This document shows positions 55,676-64,000 of a stretch of DNA of 64,000 nt, one piece after another. This stretch comes from JACQXM01 sp964569425. Lineage in GTDB: Bacteria > Planctomycetota > Phycisphaerae > UBA1845. Positions within the stretch are counted from its first letter, which is position 1. Each line of letters begins with the position of its first letter. The stretch spans positions 22,754 to 86,753 of the forward strand of contig CAZMVD010000004.1 of assembly GCA_964569425.1 (NCBI GenBank), given 5' to 3'. The notes beneath the pieces are model-generated. The model did no database searches. It was given only the letters and a program-made list of their open reading frames with translations, and had not been told where the DNA came from. The translations under genes were made by a program, and so were the position numbers.

Positions 55676-56212
55676 ATGGGACGTGCTTTGGTGATGGTGG
55701 TTGTTCTGGCCGTGGCGTTGACCTGGCAGGTGACCCTGGGTCCGCGGCTGACCCTGCTGGGCGCGCGACCGGATTTCGTCTTGGTTGTGGTGGTGTTCTT
55801 CGCGCTGCACCTTCCGGCGGCACGGGCGGCGACGGCTGGGTGGTTCGCGGGGTTGGCCACCGACCTGCTGAGCGTGGAATGGCCCGGGCTTGGCGCACTG
55901 ACCTACCTGATGGCAACCCTTCTGACAGCCGCGGAGCGCGAGTATTTCTTTCGTTACAGCGCCGCAGCGCAATTCGTCCTTACGCTCCTGGTCGCGCTGT
56001 TGGTCCGCGGGGCATGGCTGATGTACCGCCATGCGCTGTATGATCCGGCGCGGGGATTCCCGGCGGACGCGTTGATCGAAGTGCTTTGGGGATCGGTGTA
56101 CACGGCCGCCTGGGCGCCGCTGGTACACGGGGTGTTGATCCGTTTGGGGGGGGCTATTGGGCTGACTCCACCCCGTTATTCCCACGCAGGGCTGCGACGG
56201 CAAAGTGGATAG
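55676..56212 (+). CDS. mreD: Rod shape-determining protein MreD
   Basis: This 178-residue membrane protein has about five helices (for example MVVVLAVALTWQVTLG, LTLLGARPDFVLVVVVFFAL). Fold, size and position before mrdA and rodA identify MreD. It organises the cell-elongation complex with MreC and the PBP2/RodA pair. It starts 3 bases after the previous stop and ends 2 bases before mrdA. Confidence 0.9.
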   Translation: MGRALVMVVVLAVALTWQVTLGPRLTLLGARPDFVLVVVVFFALHLPAARAATAGWFAGLATDLLSVEWPGLGALTYLMATLLTAAEREYFFRYSAAAQFVLTLLVALLVRGAWLMYRHALYDPARGFPADALIEVLWGSVYTAAWAPLVHGVLIRLGGAIGLTPPRYSHAGLRRQSG

Positions 56213-56214
56213 CC

Positions 56215-58404
56215 ATGTTTGACCAACGGCTGAAGGTACTGCTCGCGGTCTTCGCTATATCCCTCATGCTCATTACCGGGCGGTTGGTGCAGTTGCAGGT
56301 CGTCCGTGGTTCTTATTATGCCGAGCAGGCTGAACGTTCGTTTCTGCTGCGGCCTCAATCGCTTCCCTTCGTACGCGGCAGCATTTTCGACCGCACGGGT
56401 CGCGTGCTCGTGGCCGACGAACCCAGTTGGAACCTGACCATCGACTATCCCATACTCGCGGCGGACGTCGGCGATGATCCCTCCGCGTTCGCCGCTTTGG
56501 TGCGCCGGTGGAAGCGGCACTATGCGCCCACCGACGACGAGGCGTTGGCCGCGGCGCTGCGGGCGGACGTCAGCCGCATGTGGGCTGCGCTGGCCTATCA
56601 GCTCACTACCGCCGAACGCGCCGTTTCCATCGACGAACTTCGTGGCCGGGCGCGGGAGATCCACGAGCGCGTGCAGCGCATTCGGGCCGCGGTGGCCCGG
56701 CGCCGGGGGTTCGATTCACCGGTGGCCGAAGAGCAATCCACGCATGCGCTGATGACCCGCTTGGACACCGCGGCCCAGATCGCCGCGCGCGAGGCGCTGG
56801 CCGATTACCCGTGGCTGCACATCGAGCCGGCCGCGGCACGAGTATTCGCCGATGGTGCCACGAGCCTGGCACATGTACTTGGCCGGCTGGGGCGCGTGGA
56901 TGCTGAAACCGTTGCCGCCGATCCCTGGGCTGACGATCCCTTTGCCCGGTATCGTGCCGACGAGCCCGTGGGCATCTCCGGCGTCGAAGTCGCTGCCGAG
57001 GCGCAACTCCGCGGTCGCCGCGGACAGATCACCTACGATCGCGACCGGGAAGTGGTGGACCTCATCGACGCGGAAAACGGCCGCGATGTGACGTTGACCA
57101 TCGACGCCGACCTGCAGGACCGACTGTACCACTTGCTGGGCAGCACCGTGGCCCGAGTCCCCGAGTCGGCGGGCAGCGCCATCGTGGTGCTCGATGTGCC
57201 GCGGCGCGAGGTGCTGGCGTTGGTCTCTTACCCTGCGTTCGATCCGCAGCGATTCGACGAAACCTACGCGGTGCTCCGCGACGATACCGTGCACCTGCCG
57301 CTGTGGTTTCGCGCAGTGGCCAGTCGATACGCACCCGGCTCCACGATCAAGCCGCTGGCCGGGCTCGCGGGATTAATCAGCGGGCGAATAGACGTCAACA
57401 CCTCGCTGGAATGTACGGGTTACCTCTTTCCAGACCAGCGCGACCGCTGGCGCTGCTGGGAAGTTCACGACTCCGGCATGCGCATGGCCCATGGTTCCGT
57501 GGGATTGACCGCCGCGCTGACGGGAAGCTGCAATGTGTTCATGTACCGCGTGGGCGAAATGGTCGGCGTGGACCGACTGTGCGATGTCTTTGACATGGCC
57601 GGCATCGGGCGACGCACCGGTAGCGGACTTCGCGAGGAGGTTTCCGGCATTAACCCCACGCCCGAGTGGCTCGTACGCGTGAAAGGCACGCCGGCCGGGG
57701 CGGGACACGCCCGACAATTCGCCATGGGTCAAGGCGAGATCTCGATGACGCCGCTGCAGGTGGCCAACCTGATGGCCACCTATGCCGACGGCGAGTATCG
57801 CCCCGTAACCCTGGTGCGCGGCACCGAGGAAAAGCCGCGCTGGGTCTTGCCCGCCGTGCCGGGTCATTGGCGCGCCGTTCGTGAGGGAATCTTCGGCGTG
57901 GTAAATGAACCGGAAGGCACCGCGTACAAGTATGCCCATTTCGTAGATCAACACTGGGTACTATGCGGCAAGACAGGCAGCGCCACAGCTTACCCCTGGC
58001 CCACGGCCTATCGCGTGGCCTACACAGACGTGGATGGTACCGCGCGCGAGGCGGTGGTTCCGGCAGGCTCCGCGGGCGCGGCGCTGGAGCGGTTTGCCCT
58101 CGATTTTCCCGGCCGAACCGTAGACCGTGAGAGTCTGCGCATTGAATCGCGCTGGCCGACTCTGCCGCCGAGTAGTGGCGAGCACCACGCTCACGCCTGG
58201 TTCGGCGGGTTCCTTCAACGTACGCATTCCCCTGGTCGGCCCGACTGGTCGCGGACGCCAAGAATCGCCTTTGCCGTGCTGGTGGAATTCGGAGGCAGCG
58301 GCGGGCGCACCAGCGGGCCGCTTGCCAAAGAGGTGTGTCGCGCGCTGCTGGAAGTCTACGGGCCTTCGCTCGAAGTCGATCGCGAAAGTCGGGCCGGGCG
58401 ATGA
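56215..58404 (+). CDS. mrdA: Penicillin-binding protein 2 (MrdA)
   Basis: The product has 729 residues. An N-terminal membrane helix (about 10-25) precedes the PBP dimerisation domain (FVRGSIFDRTGRVLVADEP) and the transpeptidase domain: SxxK in APGSTIKPLAG (about 375), SxN in TGSCNVFMY (about 438), KTG in CGKTGSAT (about 584). It is the elongation transpeptidase, next to rodA and mreD. It is longer than the E. coli enzyme; the extra is mostly in the C-terminal domain. Confidence 0.95.
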   Translation: MFDQRLKVLLAVFAISLMLITGRLVQLQVVRGSYYAEQAERSFLLRPQSLPFVRGSIFDRTGRVLVADEPSWNLTIDYPILAADVGDDPSAFAALVRRWKRHYAPTDDEALAAALRADVSRMWAALAYQLTTAERAVSIDELRGRAREIHERVQRIRAAVARRRGFDSPVAEEQSTHALMTRLDTAAQIAAREALADYPWLHIEPAAARVFADGATSLAHVLGRLGRVDAETVAADPWADDPFARYRADEPVGISGVEVAAEAQLRGRRGQITYDRDREVVDLIDAENGRDVTLTIDADLQDRLYHLLGSTVARVPESAGSAIVVLDVPRREVLALVSYPAFDPQRFDETYAVLRDDTVHLPLWFRAVASRYAPGSTIKPLAGLAGLISGRIDVNTSLECTGYLFPDQRDRWRCWEVHDSGMRMAHGSVGLTAALTGSCNVFMYRVGEMVGVDRLCDVFDMAGIGRRTGSGLREEVSGINPTPEWLVRVKGTPAGAGHARQFAMGQGEISMTPLQVANLMATYADGEYRPVTLVRGTEEKPRWVLPAVPGHWRAVREGIFGVVNEPEGTAYKYAHFVDQHWVLCGKTGSATAYPWPTAYRVAYTDVDGTAREAVVPAGSAGAALERFALDFPGRTVDRESLRIESRWPTLPPSSGEHHAHAWFGGFLQRTHSPGRPDWSRTPRIAFAVLVEFGGSGGRTSGPLAKEVCRALLEVYGPSLEVDRESRAGR

Positions 58405-59711
58405 GGCGATCCACATTTCAACTTACGCCCGCGGGCTGGGGCATCGCCCTGGCGGTTCTGTTTCTGGTGATCGTGGGAATGGCCAGCATCTACGTCACAG
58501 ACACGCACTATGCGCCGGGGCATGATGGCCCGCGAAACGCGGCCAAACAGCTTCTCTTTCTGGTCATCGGCGTGGCGGCGGCCGTGGGGGTGATGCGCAT
58601 CGGATACCAGGAGTTGGCACGTTTCTCCTACCTCATATTCCTGGGAGCATTGCTGCTGCTCGTTCCCTTGCTGGCTGCGAAATTGCTAAACAGCAGCTTC
58701 GGCGGCCTGACGGCGCCGCGCAACGGCGCCTACCGGTGGATCCACCTGCCGGGTTACCAACTTCAGCCGTCGGAATTGATGAAAGTCGCGTTCGTGGTCG
58801 CCCTCGCGTGGTACCTGCGTTACCGGCGGAACTTCCGGAAACTAAGCGGGTTGCTGGTGCCCTTCGCCGTGTCCGCCGTTCCCCTGATTCTGATTCTGCT
58901 CGAGCCCGACCTGGGCACGGCGCTGCTGTTGGTGCCCGTACTATTCGTCATGCTGTTTGCCGCCGGAGCCCGATTGCACCATCTGACCCTCATCGCACTG
59001 ATCGGCGCTGCTGCGCTGCCGCTCGTGTGGAGCCGTATCGAGCCGTATCAGCGCCTGCGCGTCACCGCCGTCCTCTTGCAGATCGATGAGCTGCGCCAGG
59101 CCGTGATCGAGAGTCCCGACGACTACACCAGGCTGGCGAGCAGGCGGCAGGCACTGGAATGGGCGGCGAGCAGCGGCTACCAGCTTGTACAGTCCAAGAA
59201 TGCCATCGGCAGCGGAGGGCTGTTGGGTCAGGGATGGGGTCAGGGCATCTATGCCACTTCCTCCATGCTGCCCGATCGGCACAACGACTTCGTGTTCGCC
59301 GTCATCGCCCACCAATGGGGACTACTCGGCAGTTTGCTTGTGTTGCTCGCCCTGGCGGCGATCGCTGTGTTGGGTATGCGGATTGCATCGGGCACCGCGG
59401 AACCGTTCGCGCGCCTCCTGGCCGTGGGCGTTGTCACGCTGTTGACCACCCAGGCGCTCATAAATATCGGCATGGCGCTGGGCCTGTTGCCCATCACTGG
59501 CATGACGCTTCCTTTCGTTTCGTACGGCGGCAGCAGTCTATTGACCAACTGTATCGCCGTGGGATTGCTCATCAGCGTGGCTCAATATCGCCCGTTCCTG
59601 TTCACCGTCAGCCCTCCGGAGTTTACCCGCGTGCAGACTGAGCTCCTGCCCGCCGGCCGATACGAAAGCACTCCGGCGACCATGGGTGCCGTGCTGACTC
59701 GTCAGCGGTGA
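58401..59711 (+). CDS. rodA: RodA (SEDS glycosyltransferase)
   Basis: This 436-residue multi-pass protein starts by overlapping the mrdA stop (ATGA). PGYQLQPSELMKVAFVVALA, ILLEPDLGTALLL, DFVFAVIAHQWGLLGSLL and LPFVSYGGSSLLTN are SEDS signatures. It polymerises lipid II for cell-wall elongation with PBP2. Its end overlaps ribD convergently by 10 bases. Confidence 0.95.
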   Translation: MRRSTFQLTPAGWGIALAVLFLVIVGMASIYVTDTHYAPGHDGPRNAAKQLLFLVIGVAAAVGVMRIGYQELARFSYLIFLGALLLLVPLLAAKLLNSSFGGLTAPRNGAYRWIHLPGYQLQPSELMKVAFVVALAWYLRYRRNFRKLSGLLVPFAVSAVPLILILLEPDLGTALLLVPVLFVMLFAAGARLHHLTLIALIGAAALPLVWSRIEPYQRLRVTAVLLQIDELRQAVIESPDDYTRLASRRQALEWAASSGYQLVQSKNAIGSGGLLGQGWGQGIYATSSMLPDRHNDFVFAVIAHQWGLLGSLLVLLALAAIAVLGMRIASGTAEPFARLLAVGVVTLLTTQALINIGMALGLLPITGMTLPFVSYGGSSLLTNCIAVGLLISVAQYRPFLFTVSPPEFTRVQTELLPAGRYESTPATMGAVLTRQR

Positions 59712-60850
59712 AGCGTCAATGGCGAGGGCGTGAGCCGCAGGCGATAGAGGTGGTCGTTGCCCAGCCGGGTGACACTGACCAGACGCGGCGCGCGTGCTTC
59801 GGCCAGTTTCGCAACCCCAAGCCCGTTCCAGGCTGAGGGTGCCTTCGTTCCGCCGATCAGCAGCGGTGCCACGAAGACCAGGGCTTCATCGACAAGTCTT
59901 GCATCCAGAAAGCCGGCCAGCACCTGGGCGCCCCCCTCCACCAGCAGATTGGTGACCCCGCGACGCGCCAGTTCACGCAACGCTGCCGCCAGGAAGCGCG
60001 GAGTGCCCGCGCCACGCAACGCGACCACTTCGACGCCGGATGCGCGAAGTCGGTGCGCCTTCGCCGATTCCGCCACGTCCGCCGCCGTGAACACAAGGGT
60101 TGGCACCTCGCGCGCCGTGCCCACCAACTGACACCTCAACGGCAAACTCAGACGTCCGTCGAGCACCACGCGAAGCGCGCGACGGCGCAGCGGCACTCCG
60201 CGTGCCGTCAGGAGCGGATCGTCAGCACAGACGGTTCCCGCGCCGACCAGTATCGCATCCATCCGCGCGCGGTGCCGGTGCACCAGCCGCCGCGCCGCCT
60301 CCCCCGTAATCCAGCGGCTTTCCCCCGTCCGCGTGGCCAGTTTGCCGTCCAGGCTCTGGGCCCACTTGGCAATGACGTACGGCCGCTGCAGCCGTTGTAC
60401 TGTAGCGAACGGGGCCAGCAACTCCGCCGCTTCGTCCCGTCTCACGCCCACGGAGACGTCGATGCCCGCCCGACGCAGGGCCGCGATGCCCGCCCCATCG
60501 ACCAGCGGATTGGGATCGCGGCACGCGACAACCACGCGTGCAATGCCGGCTTCCACCAGAGCGTTGGTGCACGGCGGCGTCTTGCCGACGTGGCAGCAAG
60601 GTTCCAGGGTAACGTACAAAGTGGCGTGGCGCGGGCTCTTCCCACAACGCCGCAGCGCGTCTACCTCCGCGTGCGGCCCGCCGAAGCGACGATGGAATCC
60701 CTCGCCGATCATCCGCCCATCGCGGCAGATCACACATCCGACCATCGGGTTGGGCTCGACGCGCCCCTCACCGCGCCGCGCCAGCCGCAGCGCGCGGCGC
60801 ATGAAATGCAGGTCCGAAGATCCTGGGTCGATAGCAACGGGCGCAGCCAC
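59702..60850 (-). CDS. ribD: Bifunctional riboflavin biosynthesis deaminase/reductase
   Basis: The product has 382 residues. The deaminase half has HAEVDAL and LEPCCHVGKTPPCTNAL (zinc ligands). The reductase half has AQSLDGKLATRTGESRWITG and LLVEGGAQVLAGFLD. It catalyses the second and third steps of riboflavin synthesis. The start is GTG with GGGAGG about 6 bases upstream. It is the third gene of a traR-lspA-ribD operon; the intergenic gap to lspA is 27 bases. Confidence 0.95.
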   Translation of the reverse strand: MAAPVAIDPGSSDLHFMRRALRLARRGEGRVEPNPMVGCVICRDGRMIGEGFHRRFGGPHAEVDALRRCGKSPRHATLYVTLEPCCHVGKTPPCTNALVEAGIARVVVACRDPNPLVDGAGIAALRRAGIDVSVGVRRDEAAELLAPFATVQRLQRPYVIAKWAQSLDGKLATRTGESRWITGEAARRLVHRHRARMDAILVGAGTVCADDPLLTARGVPLRRRALRVVLDGRLSLPLRCQLVGTAREVPTLVFTAADVAESAKAHRLRASGVEVVALRGAGTPRFLAAALRELARRGVTNLLVEGGAQVLAGFLDARLVDEALVFVAPLLIGGTKAPSAWNGLGVAKLAEARAPRLVSVTRLGNDHLYRLRLTPSPLTLHR

Positions 60851-60877
60851 GTAGTGCCTCCCGCCTTCCTGATCAGG

Positions 60878-61627
60878 CTAGGGCGACTCGGGGTTCTGCC
60901 CGCGCCGACCATGAGTCGGCCAGGTGGTCACCAGAAGCATGATCACACCGCAGACCAGTGCGGAGTCGGCAATGTTGAACACCCAGGGCCAGATGTCCCG
61001 ACCGGCGAGTCGCGGAACCCAGGCGGGAAACCGGGGCACAATCTTGATGAAGTCTCGAACCACTCCTTGGCGAACCAGCTTCAGCTCCCCCCGCGCAAAG
61101 TCGAAACGGCGCGGATTCGTTCCCTCCGGCCAGTCCCCCAGGACGACGCCGTCGGCATCCTGGATGATGGTCGTCCCGATCATAACCGTTCCCGCGGCAC
61201 CATCGCGCGTCTCGCGGAGGATATCCGCTTTCATCCACGCCCGGTCGTATAAGTTGCCCAGCGCTCCGGCCAGCACCAGCGCAAGTGCCAGGTGAAACCA
61301 CCAATGCCCCGGGGCGCTGCGCGCAAACAAGTAGACCACAAATCCAAGGGCAAAGACGGAGGCGAGGATGAACAATTCGACCTGCCCGGAAAACGAACCG
61401 AATACCGCGCCGTCGTTGAGCGATCGACGAAAGAGAATCCAACCGGAGATGATCGATCGTTCTTCGTGCGGATCGAGCGACTCAAACGCCCAGTGTTTGG
61501 TCGCCAGGTCAACCATCAACACGCCGGCCGCCACAAGCCAGAATCGGAGGTGCGCCCAGAAAGAGAGGAATGCCGACCCGGTCGTCGGCGCGGTGACCGG
61601 CAACGGTGAAGGAGTCGACGAGTCCAT
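60878..61627 (-). CDS. lspA: Signal peptidase II
   Basis: The product has 249 residues. It cleaves prolipoprotein signal peptides. The catalytic Asp motifs are GNLYDR and VFNIADSALVCG. It is longer than the usual 160-170 residues because of a loop of about 70 residues between the two Asp motifs. The ATG is chosen at MDSSTP; a TTG at 61648 would overlap the upstream stop (TTGA) and is also possible. Partner of Lnt in the lipoprotein pathway. Confidence 0.93.
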   Translation of the reverse strand: MDSSTPSPLPVTAPTTGSAFLSFWAHLRFWLVAAGVLMVDLATKHWAFESLDPHEERSIISGWILFRRSLNDGAVFGSFSGQVELFILASVFALGFVVYLFARSAPGHWWFHLALALVLAGALGNLYDRAWMKADILRETRDGAAGTVMIGTTIIQDADGVVLGDWPEGTNPRRFDFARGELKLVRQGVVRDFIKIVPRFPAWVPRLAGRDIWPWVFNIADSALVCGVIMLLVTTWPTHGRRGQNPESP

Positions 61628-61644
61628 GCGCGGCACCGACGACG

Positions 61645-62508
61645 TCAAAACGCCCGCCCTTCCTCACGGGCACGGGCATATTCAATGCAGTACTTGGCCC
61701 ACGGCTTGGCCAGCAACCGCGCCGTGCTGATCGGCTCGTTGGTACCCTGGCAAATCCCATAGGTCCGGTCGGCAATCCGCGCCAGGGCGTCGTCGATTTC
61801 CCGCAGGCGTTCCTGTTCGTTGGCCAGCAGTCCGAGCGTAAACTCCTGCTCCCAGTTATCCGAACCCAGGTCGGCCATGTGGATGGGCATGGACGAATGC
61901 TCTCCGGAACCCTGGCTCTTGCGGTTGGTCATTTCACTTTGCATGTTGGTGACGTCGCCCACAATCTCCGCACGCTTTCGGAGCAGCAATTCGCGGAATT
62001 CACGGAGTTGTTTGGCCGACAGATGCGACTTGCGCTGCCGAAACGTCTCTTCAGGAAACTGCACCGGATCCTGTGACGTGGCGGAAGGTTTCTGCGGAGT
62101 CATGACAGAATCCGTCGCCGGCGCATTAGGGCGCCGCCGTTGCACATCAACCTGCTTCTTCGAGGTCGACTTGGGCAAGGTCGGTACCTGTTCGACGGAC
62201 TCCGATGCGCCGGGTCGAACGCGGGTATTGCGCTGACCGGTGCGATTCCGTTCCCGTTGCGTGGCTGTGGTCACCGAGACGCTTCGTTCCGATTTGGTGC
62301 GCCGTGCTTTGGAGGTGTCCGCGCGAACCGCGCGCTTCTTCTGGGCAGCTACCTTCGACGTGGACGTCGATTTCTTCTTTCTTGTCGCCTCAGACTTGAC
62401 TACCGCCGGCCTGGTTTTCTTCTTGGCGACGACTTTCTTCCGCCCTGATGTCCGTGCAGGACCTCTCGCACTCCCCTTGCGACTTGATTTCTTCTGTCCT
62501 TTGGCCAC
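61645..62508 (-). CDS. DksA/TraR-type protein with long basic H1-like N-terminal tail, no zinc site
   Basis: The product has 287 residues. The first 115 are Lys/Arg/Ser/Ala-rich (KKKTRPAVVKSEATRKKK), like bacterial histone H1-type tails; about residues 115-170 are a linker. The C-terminal part (about 175-287) is DksA-like: LLLRKRAEIVGDV coiled-coil, then YGICQGTNEPISTARL...YCIEYAR. The zinc-binding Cys pattern C-x2-C...C-x2-C is reduced to two single Cys, so this is a zinc-free DksA type. It may bind DNA as well as RNA polymerase (inference). The GTG start lies about 80 bases after a consensus promoter; a TTG one codon upstream is a rival. It heads an operon with lspA and ribD. Confidence 0.8.
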   Translation of the reverse strand: MAKGQKKSSRKGSARGPARTSGRKKVVAKKKTRPAVVKSEATRKKKSTSTSKVAAQKKRAVRADTSKARRTKSERSVSVTTATQRERNRTGQRNTRVRPGASESVEQVPTLPKSTSKKQVDVQRRRPNAPATDSVMTPQKPSATSQDPVQFPEETFRQRKSHLSAKQLREFRELLLRKRAEIVGDVTNMQSEMTNRKSQGSGEHSSMPIHMADLGSDNWEQEFTLGLLANEQERLREIDDALARIADRTYGICQGTNEPISTARLLAKPWAKYCIEYARAREEGRAF

Positions 62509-62592
62509 CAATCCGTCCGTTGCGAAACGCCAATGAAGGAATCCTCATAACCTCTTGTGAATCATGGAGAAGCATCAAGTATAGAGCCCCTC

Positions 62593-62620
62593 AGTATAGC
62601 GCCGTCCCTGGGGCTGTCAA
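62593..62620 (-). promoter_or_regulatory. Consensus promoter of the DksA-like/lspA/ribD operon
   Basis: On the minus strand TTGACA and TATACT are separated by 16 bases, with transcription expected near 62586 and a leader of about 78 bases. A second TATACT lies 17 bases downstream of the first. Confidence 0.75.
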
Positions 62621-62762
62621 GAAGTCACGAAGCCCACGAAAAAGAGCACCTCTCTCAATGAAACCGGCGTTGGCTCCGGGGGATAATGAACCGATTAGAA
62701 AAGCTGGGCAAACGGCATGGCCTCGGGAGATCGACCTCTTACGATTCGCGATTCCCCCAGCG

Positions 62763-64000
62763 TCAATTTCCCAGGCTGATCCAATGCCATTCGCCGAGTT
62801 GCCATTCGCCAAGCACCAGCGGGCGGCAGGCGTGGTTCCGCTCATAATGCAGCTCGCCCAAAGCCGATCGTCGCATGTCGTCCAGCGTCCGTCGCACGGC
62901 ATCGCGGTCATCTCCGGCCTGGTCAATCGCGGCGATCAAGTGCTCCGCCGCGTGCATCGACGGCGCCGATTTCAGATCGGCCGGCGCCGGCCGCTCCGGC
63001 GACATCACCATCACCTGCCCCATCCGGTCCCCCAGGCGAGCGCCGAGCGCCTCCGCGTCCCCCAGGCCGCCCGCCACGACCAGCCCGTCCCAGCCGCCCT
63101 TTCGCAGACCCTCGATCAGTTCAACGATCCGGAGTGTTTCGCCCCAGCTCACCACCGCCTGGACCCCGGTGGCGCCAAGTCGGTCCACCAGCGCCGCCAC
63201 GGTCTCGGTCTGTCCGCCCCAGACGGCCTCCATCACCGGTGGCAGACCGCGATGCGCGGCGTGGTCCCTCCACCAGGCCATCACCAGTTCATCGTTGTCG
63301 CCGCCAGCGCGAATCAGTGCCAACCGCGTAACGCTCCGCTGGTCGACGAGATGATCGAGCGCCATCCGAGCGTGGCGCGGCTCATCCCCCCGGCAATGGA
63401 AAGTCCAGCGCCGGTCCGCTTCGCCCGGCCCGCCCCCCGGCGGCGCCACGTTGACCACCGGCACTTCGGTCGTCTCCACCGCCGCGGTCAACACCATCCC
63501 CGGCGCGCCCACCGCCCCTACAATTCCCACAATCTCGGGGCGCAAAGCCAGCGCCGCCAGTTCATCCTCCGGCAGGGTCCACCCATAGCGGCGATACCGC
63601 TCCCCTCCTGCCAGCACGGCGATCGGCGGCACGCCCCGTTGCGCCCGCCGGGCACTGGCCTCCTGCGCCGCCCGCTGCACGGCCACCAGATCCGCCCGCG
63701 CCTCCCCCTGCGACGCTGCACGCCCCGGCAGCGGCATCGTTCGACTGAACGGACCGATCACCCCGATCGCCATTCGCGCCTCGGCCGGGGCGGGTCCACG
63801 CGGGTAGGGCGGATCCTCCTTCCCCGGCGGTTGACCTGCGGCCGCCACCGCCGAGCCGACAGCGCGCGGATGCCGTGCCTCCAATGCAGACCGGCACCGC
63901 GCCGCGTCCGCATCGGCGGGCCGGTTCCACACGGCATGGCCATCCGCTTTCAAGTGAATGTCGTCTTCCCAGGTCTTCGCGCAGATTCCCCCCTCAACCA
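62763..64000 (-). CDS. Periplasmic-binding-protein-like (branched-chain amino acid receptor type), 5' end cut by window edge
   Basis: About 411 residues are visible; the frame is open to the right edge, so the start and N-terminus are missing. From about residue 75 the fold resembles type-1 periplasmic binding proteins: MAIGVIGPFSRTMPLPG, IVGIVGAVGAPGMVL, EVPVVNVAPPGG, DGLVVAGGLGDAEALG. The N-terminal visible part (ICAKTWEDDIHLKADG) looks unrelated to a signal peptide, so the protein may have another N-terminal domain. Role: possible ligand receptor; substrate unknown. Confidence 0.75.
   Translation of the reverse strand, partial: VEGGICAKTWEDDIHLKADGHAVWNRPADADAARCRSALEARHPRAVGSAVAAAGQPPGKEDPPYPRGPAPAEARMAIGVIGPFSRTMPLPGRAASQGEARADLVAVQRAAQEASARRAQRGVPPIAVLAGGERYRRYGWTLPEDELAALALRPEIVGIVGAVGAPGMVLTAAVETTEVPVVNVAPPGGGPGEADRRWTFHCRGDEPRHARMALDHLVDQRSVTRLALIRAGGDNDELVMAWWRDHAAHRGLPPVMEAVWGGQTETVAALVDRLGATGVQAVVSWGETLRIVELIEGLRKGGWDGLVVAGGLGDAEALGARLGDRMGQVMVMSPERPAPADLKSAPSMHAAEHLIAAIDQAGDDRDAVRRTLDDMRRSALGELHYERNHACRPLVLGEWQLGEWHWISLGN

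Noticed and set aside
62390..62578. 62-codon minus-strand frame over the DksA-like start
   Set aside because: Different frame from the basic-tail gene, Lys/Glu/Gln composition caused by frame shift of the same repeats; no independent support.

Overview
The window is 64 kb of GC-rich bacterial chromosome that looks like Planctomycetota, most likely a Phycisphaerae-type lineage. The pointers are secreted proteins with short dockerin-like Asp/Gly calcium-loop modules at about 3.0, 3.4 and 24.8 kb, a tandem family of secreted proteins that open with an F-[ST]-Y-Q-x-Q-L motif, a MoxR/VWA pair, a very long TPR protein beside an EpsI-like protein, a DksA-like protein with an H1-like basic tail, and mostly short operons. 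This is inference from protein style; there is no rRNA in the window, and the only RNA gene I can name is a tRNA-Arg(ACG). No insertion sequence, prophage or CRISPR array is visible.

Layout. 0-6 kb, minus strand: a membrane 4Fe-4S protein (cut by the left edge) overlapped by an eight-haem secreted cytochrome, then a large secreted protein with DxNxNG-type repeats. 6-8 kb: an acyl-lipid desaturase and an RRM RNA-binding protein with a long leader. 8-13.3 kb: a Cus/Czc-type metal efflux operon (small secreted protein, adaptor, RND pump). 13.4-15 kb: a multi-pass membrane protein. 15.2-15.5 kb: an unassigned candidate structured RNA with its own promoter and terminator. 15.5-24.6 kb: GlmU-like protein, thiamine-binding protein, Der GTPase, zinc-ribbon protein, then NHL lipoprotein, VWA/amidotransferase-like membrane protein and MoxR ATPase. 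24.7-29.6 kb: a cluster of related secreted proteins, some decayed. 30-42 kb: mixed genes, including a poly-Pro lipoprotein, TrkA-N protein, FolC, AroB, tRNA-Arg, a secreted exo/endonuclease-phosphatase, adenylate kinase, a PglD/NeuD-like acetyltransferase and EpsI-like protein. 42-46.6 kb: a 1529-residue TPR protein. 46.6-51.2 kb: cyclodeaminase, a small zinc-ribbon protein, an amidohydrolase, an overlapping gene pair whose second member looks HEPN-like, and thiS-thiG. 51.3-59.7 kb: moeA, lnt, a HEAT-repeat lipoprotein, mreD, mrdA (PBP2), rodA, forming a cell-elongation and envelope block. 59.7-62.5 kb, convergent: a DksA-like gene, lspA, ribD. Right edge: a periplasmic-binding-protein-like gene cut by the window end.

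How it fits together. LspA and Lnt process the several lipoproteins predicted here. MreD, PBP2 and RodA form an elongasome without MreC in the visible operon, its usual slot being taken by a HEAT-repeat lipoprotein. ThiS, ThiG and the MTH1187-type protein point to thiamine metabolism; RibD, FolC, AroB and MoeA are core cofactor and aromatic pathways. Several genes (13.3, 15.57, 34.05 and 34.37 kb) have a good -10 hexamer only 6-8 bases before the start codon, suggesting leaderless transcripts, whereas most others carry a clear AGGAG-type ribosome binding site.
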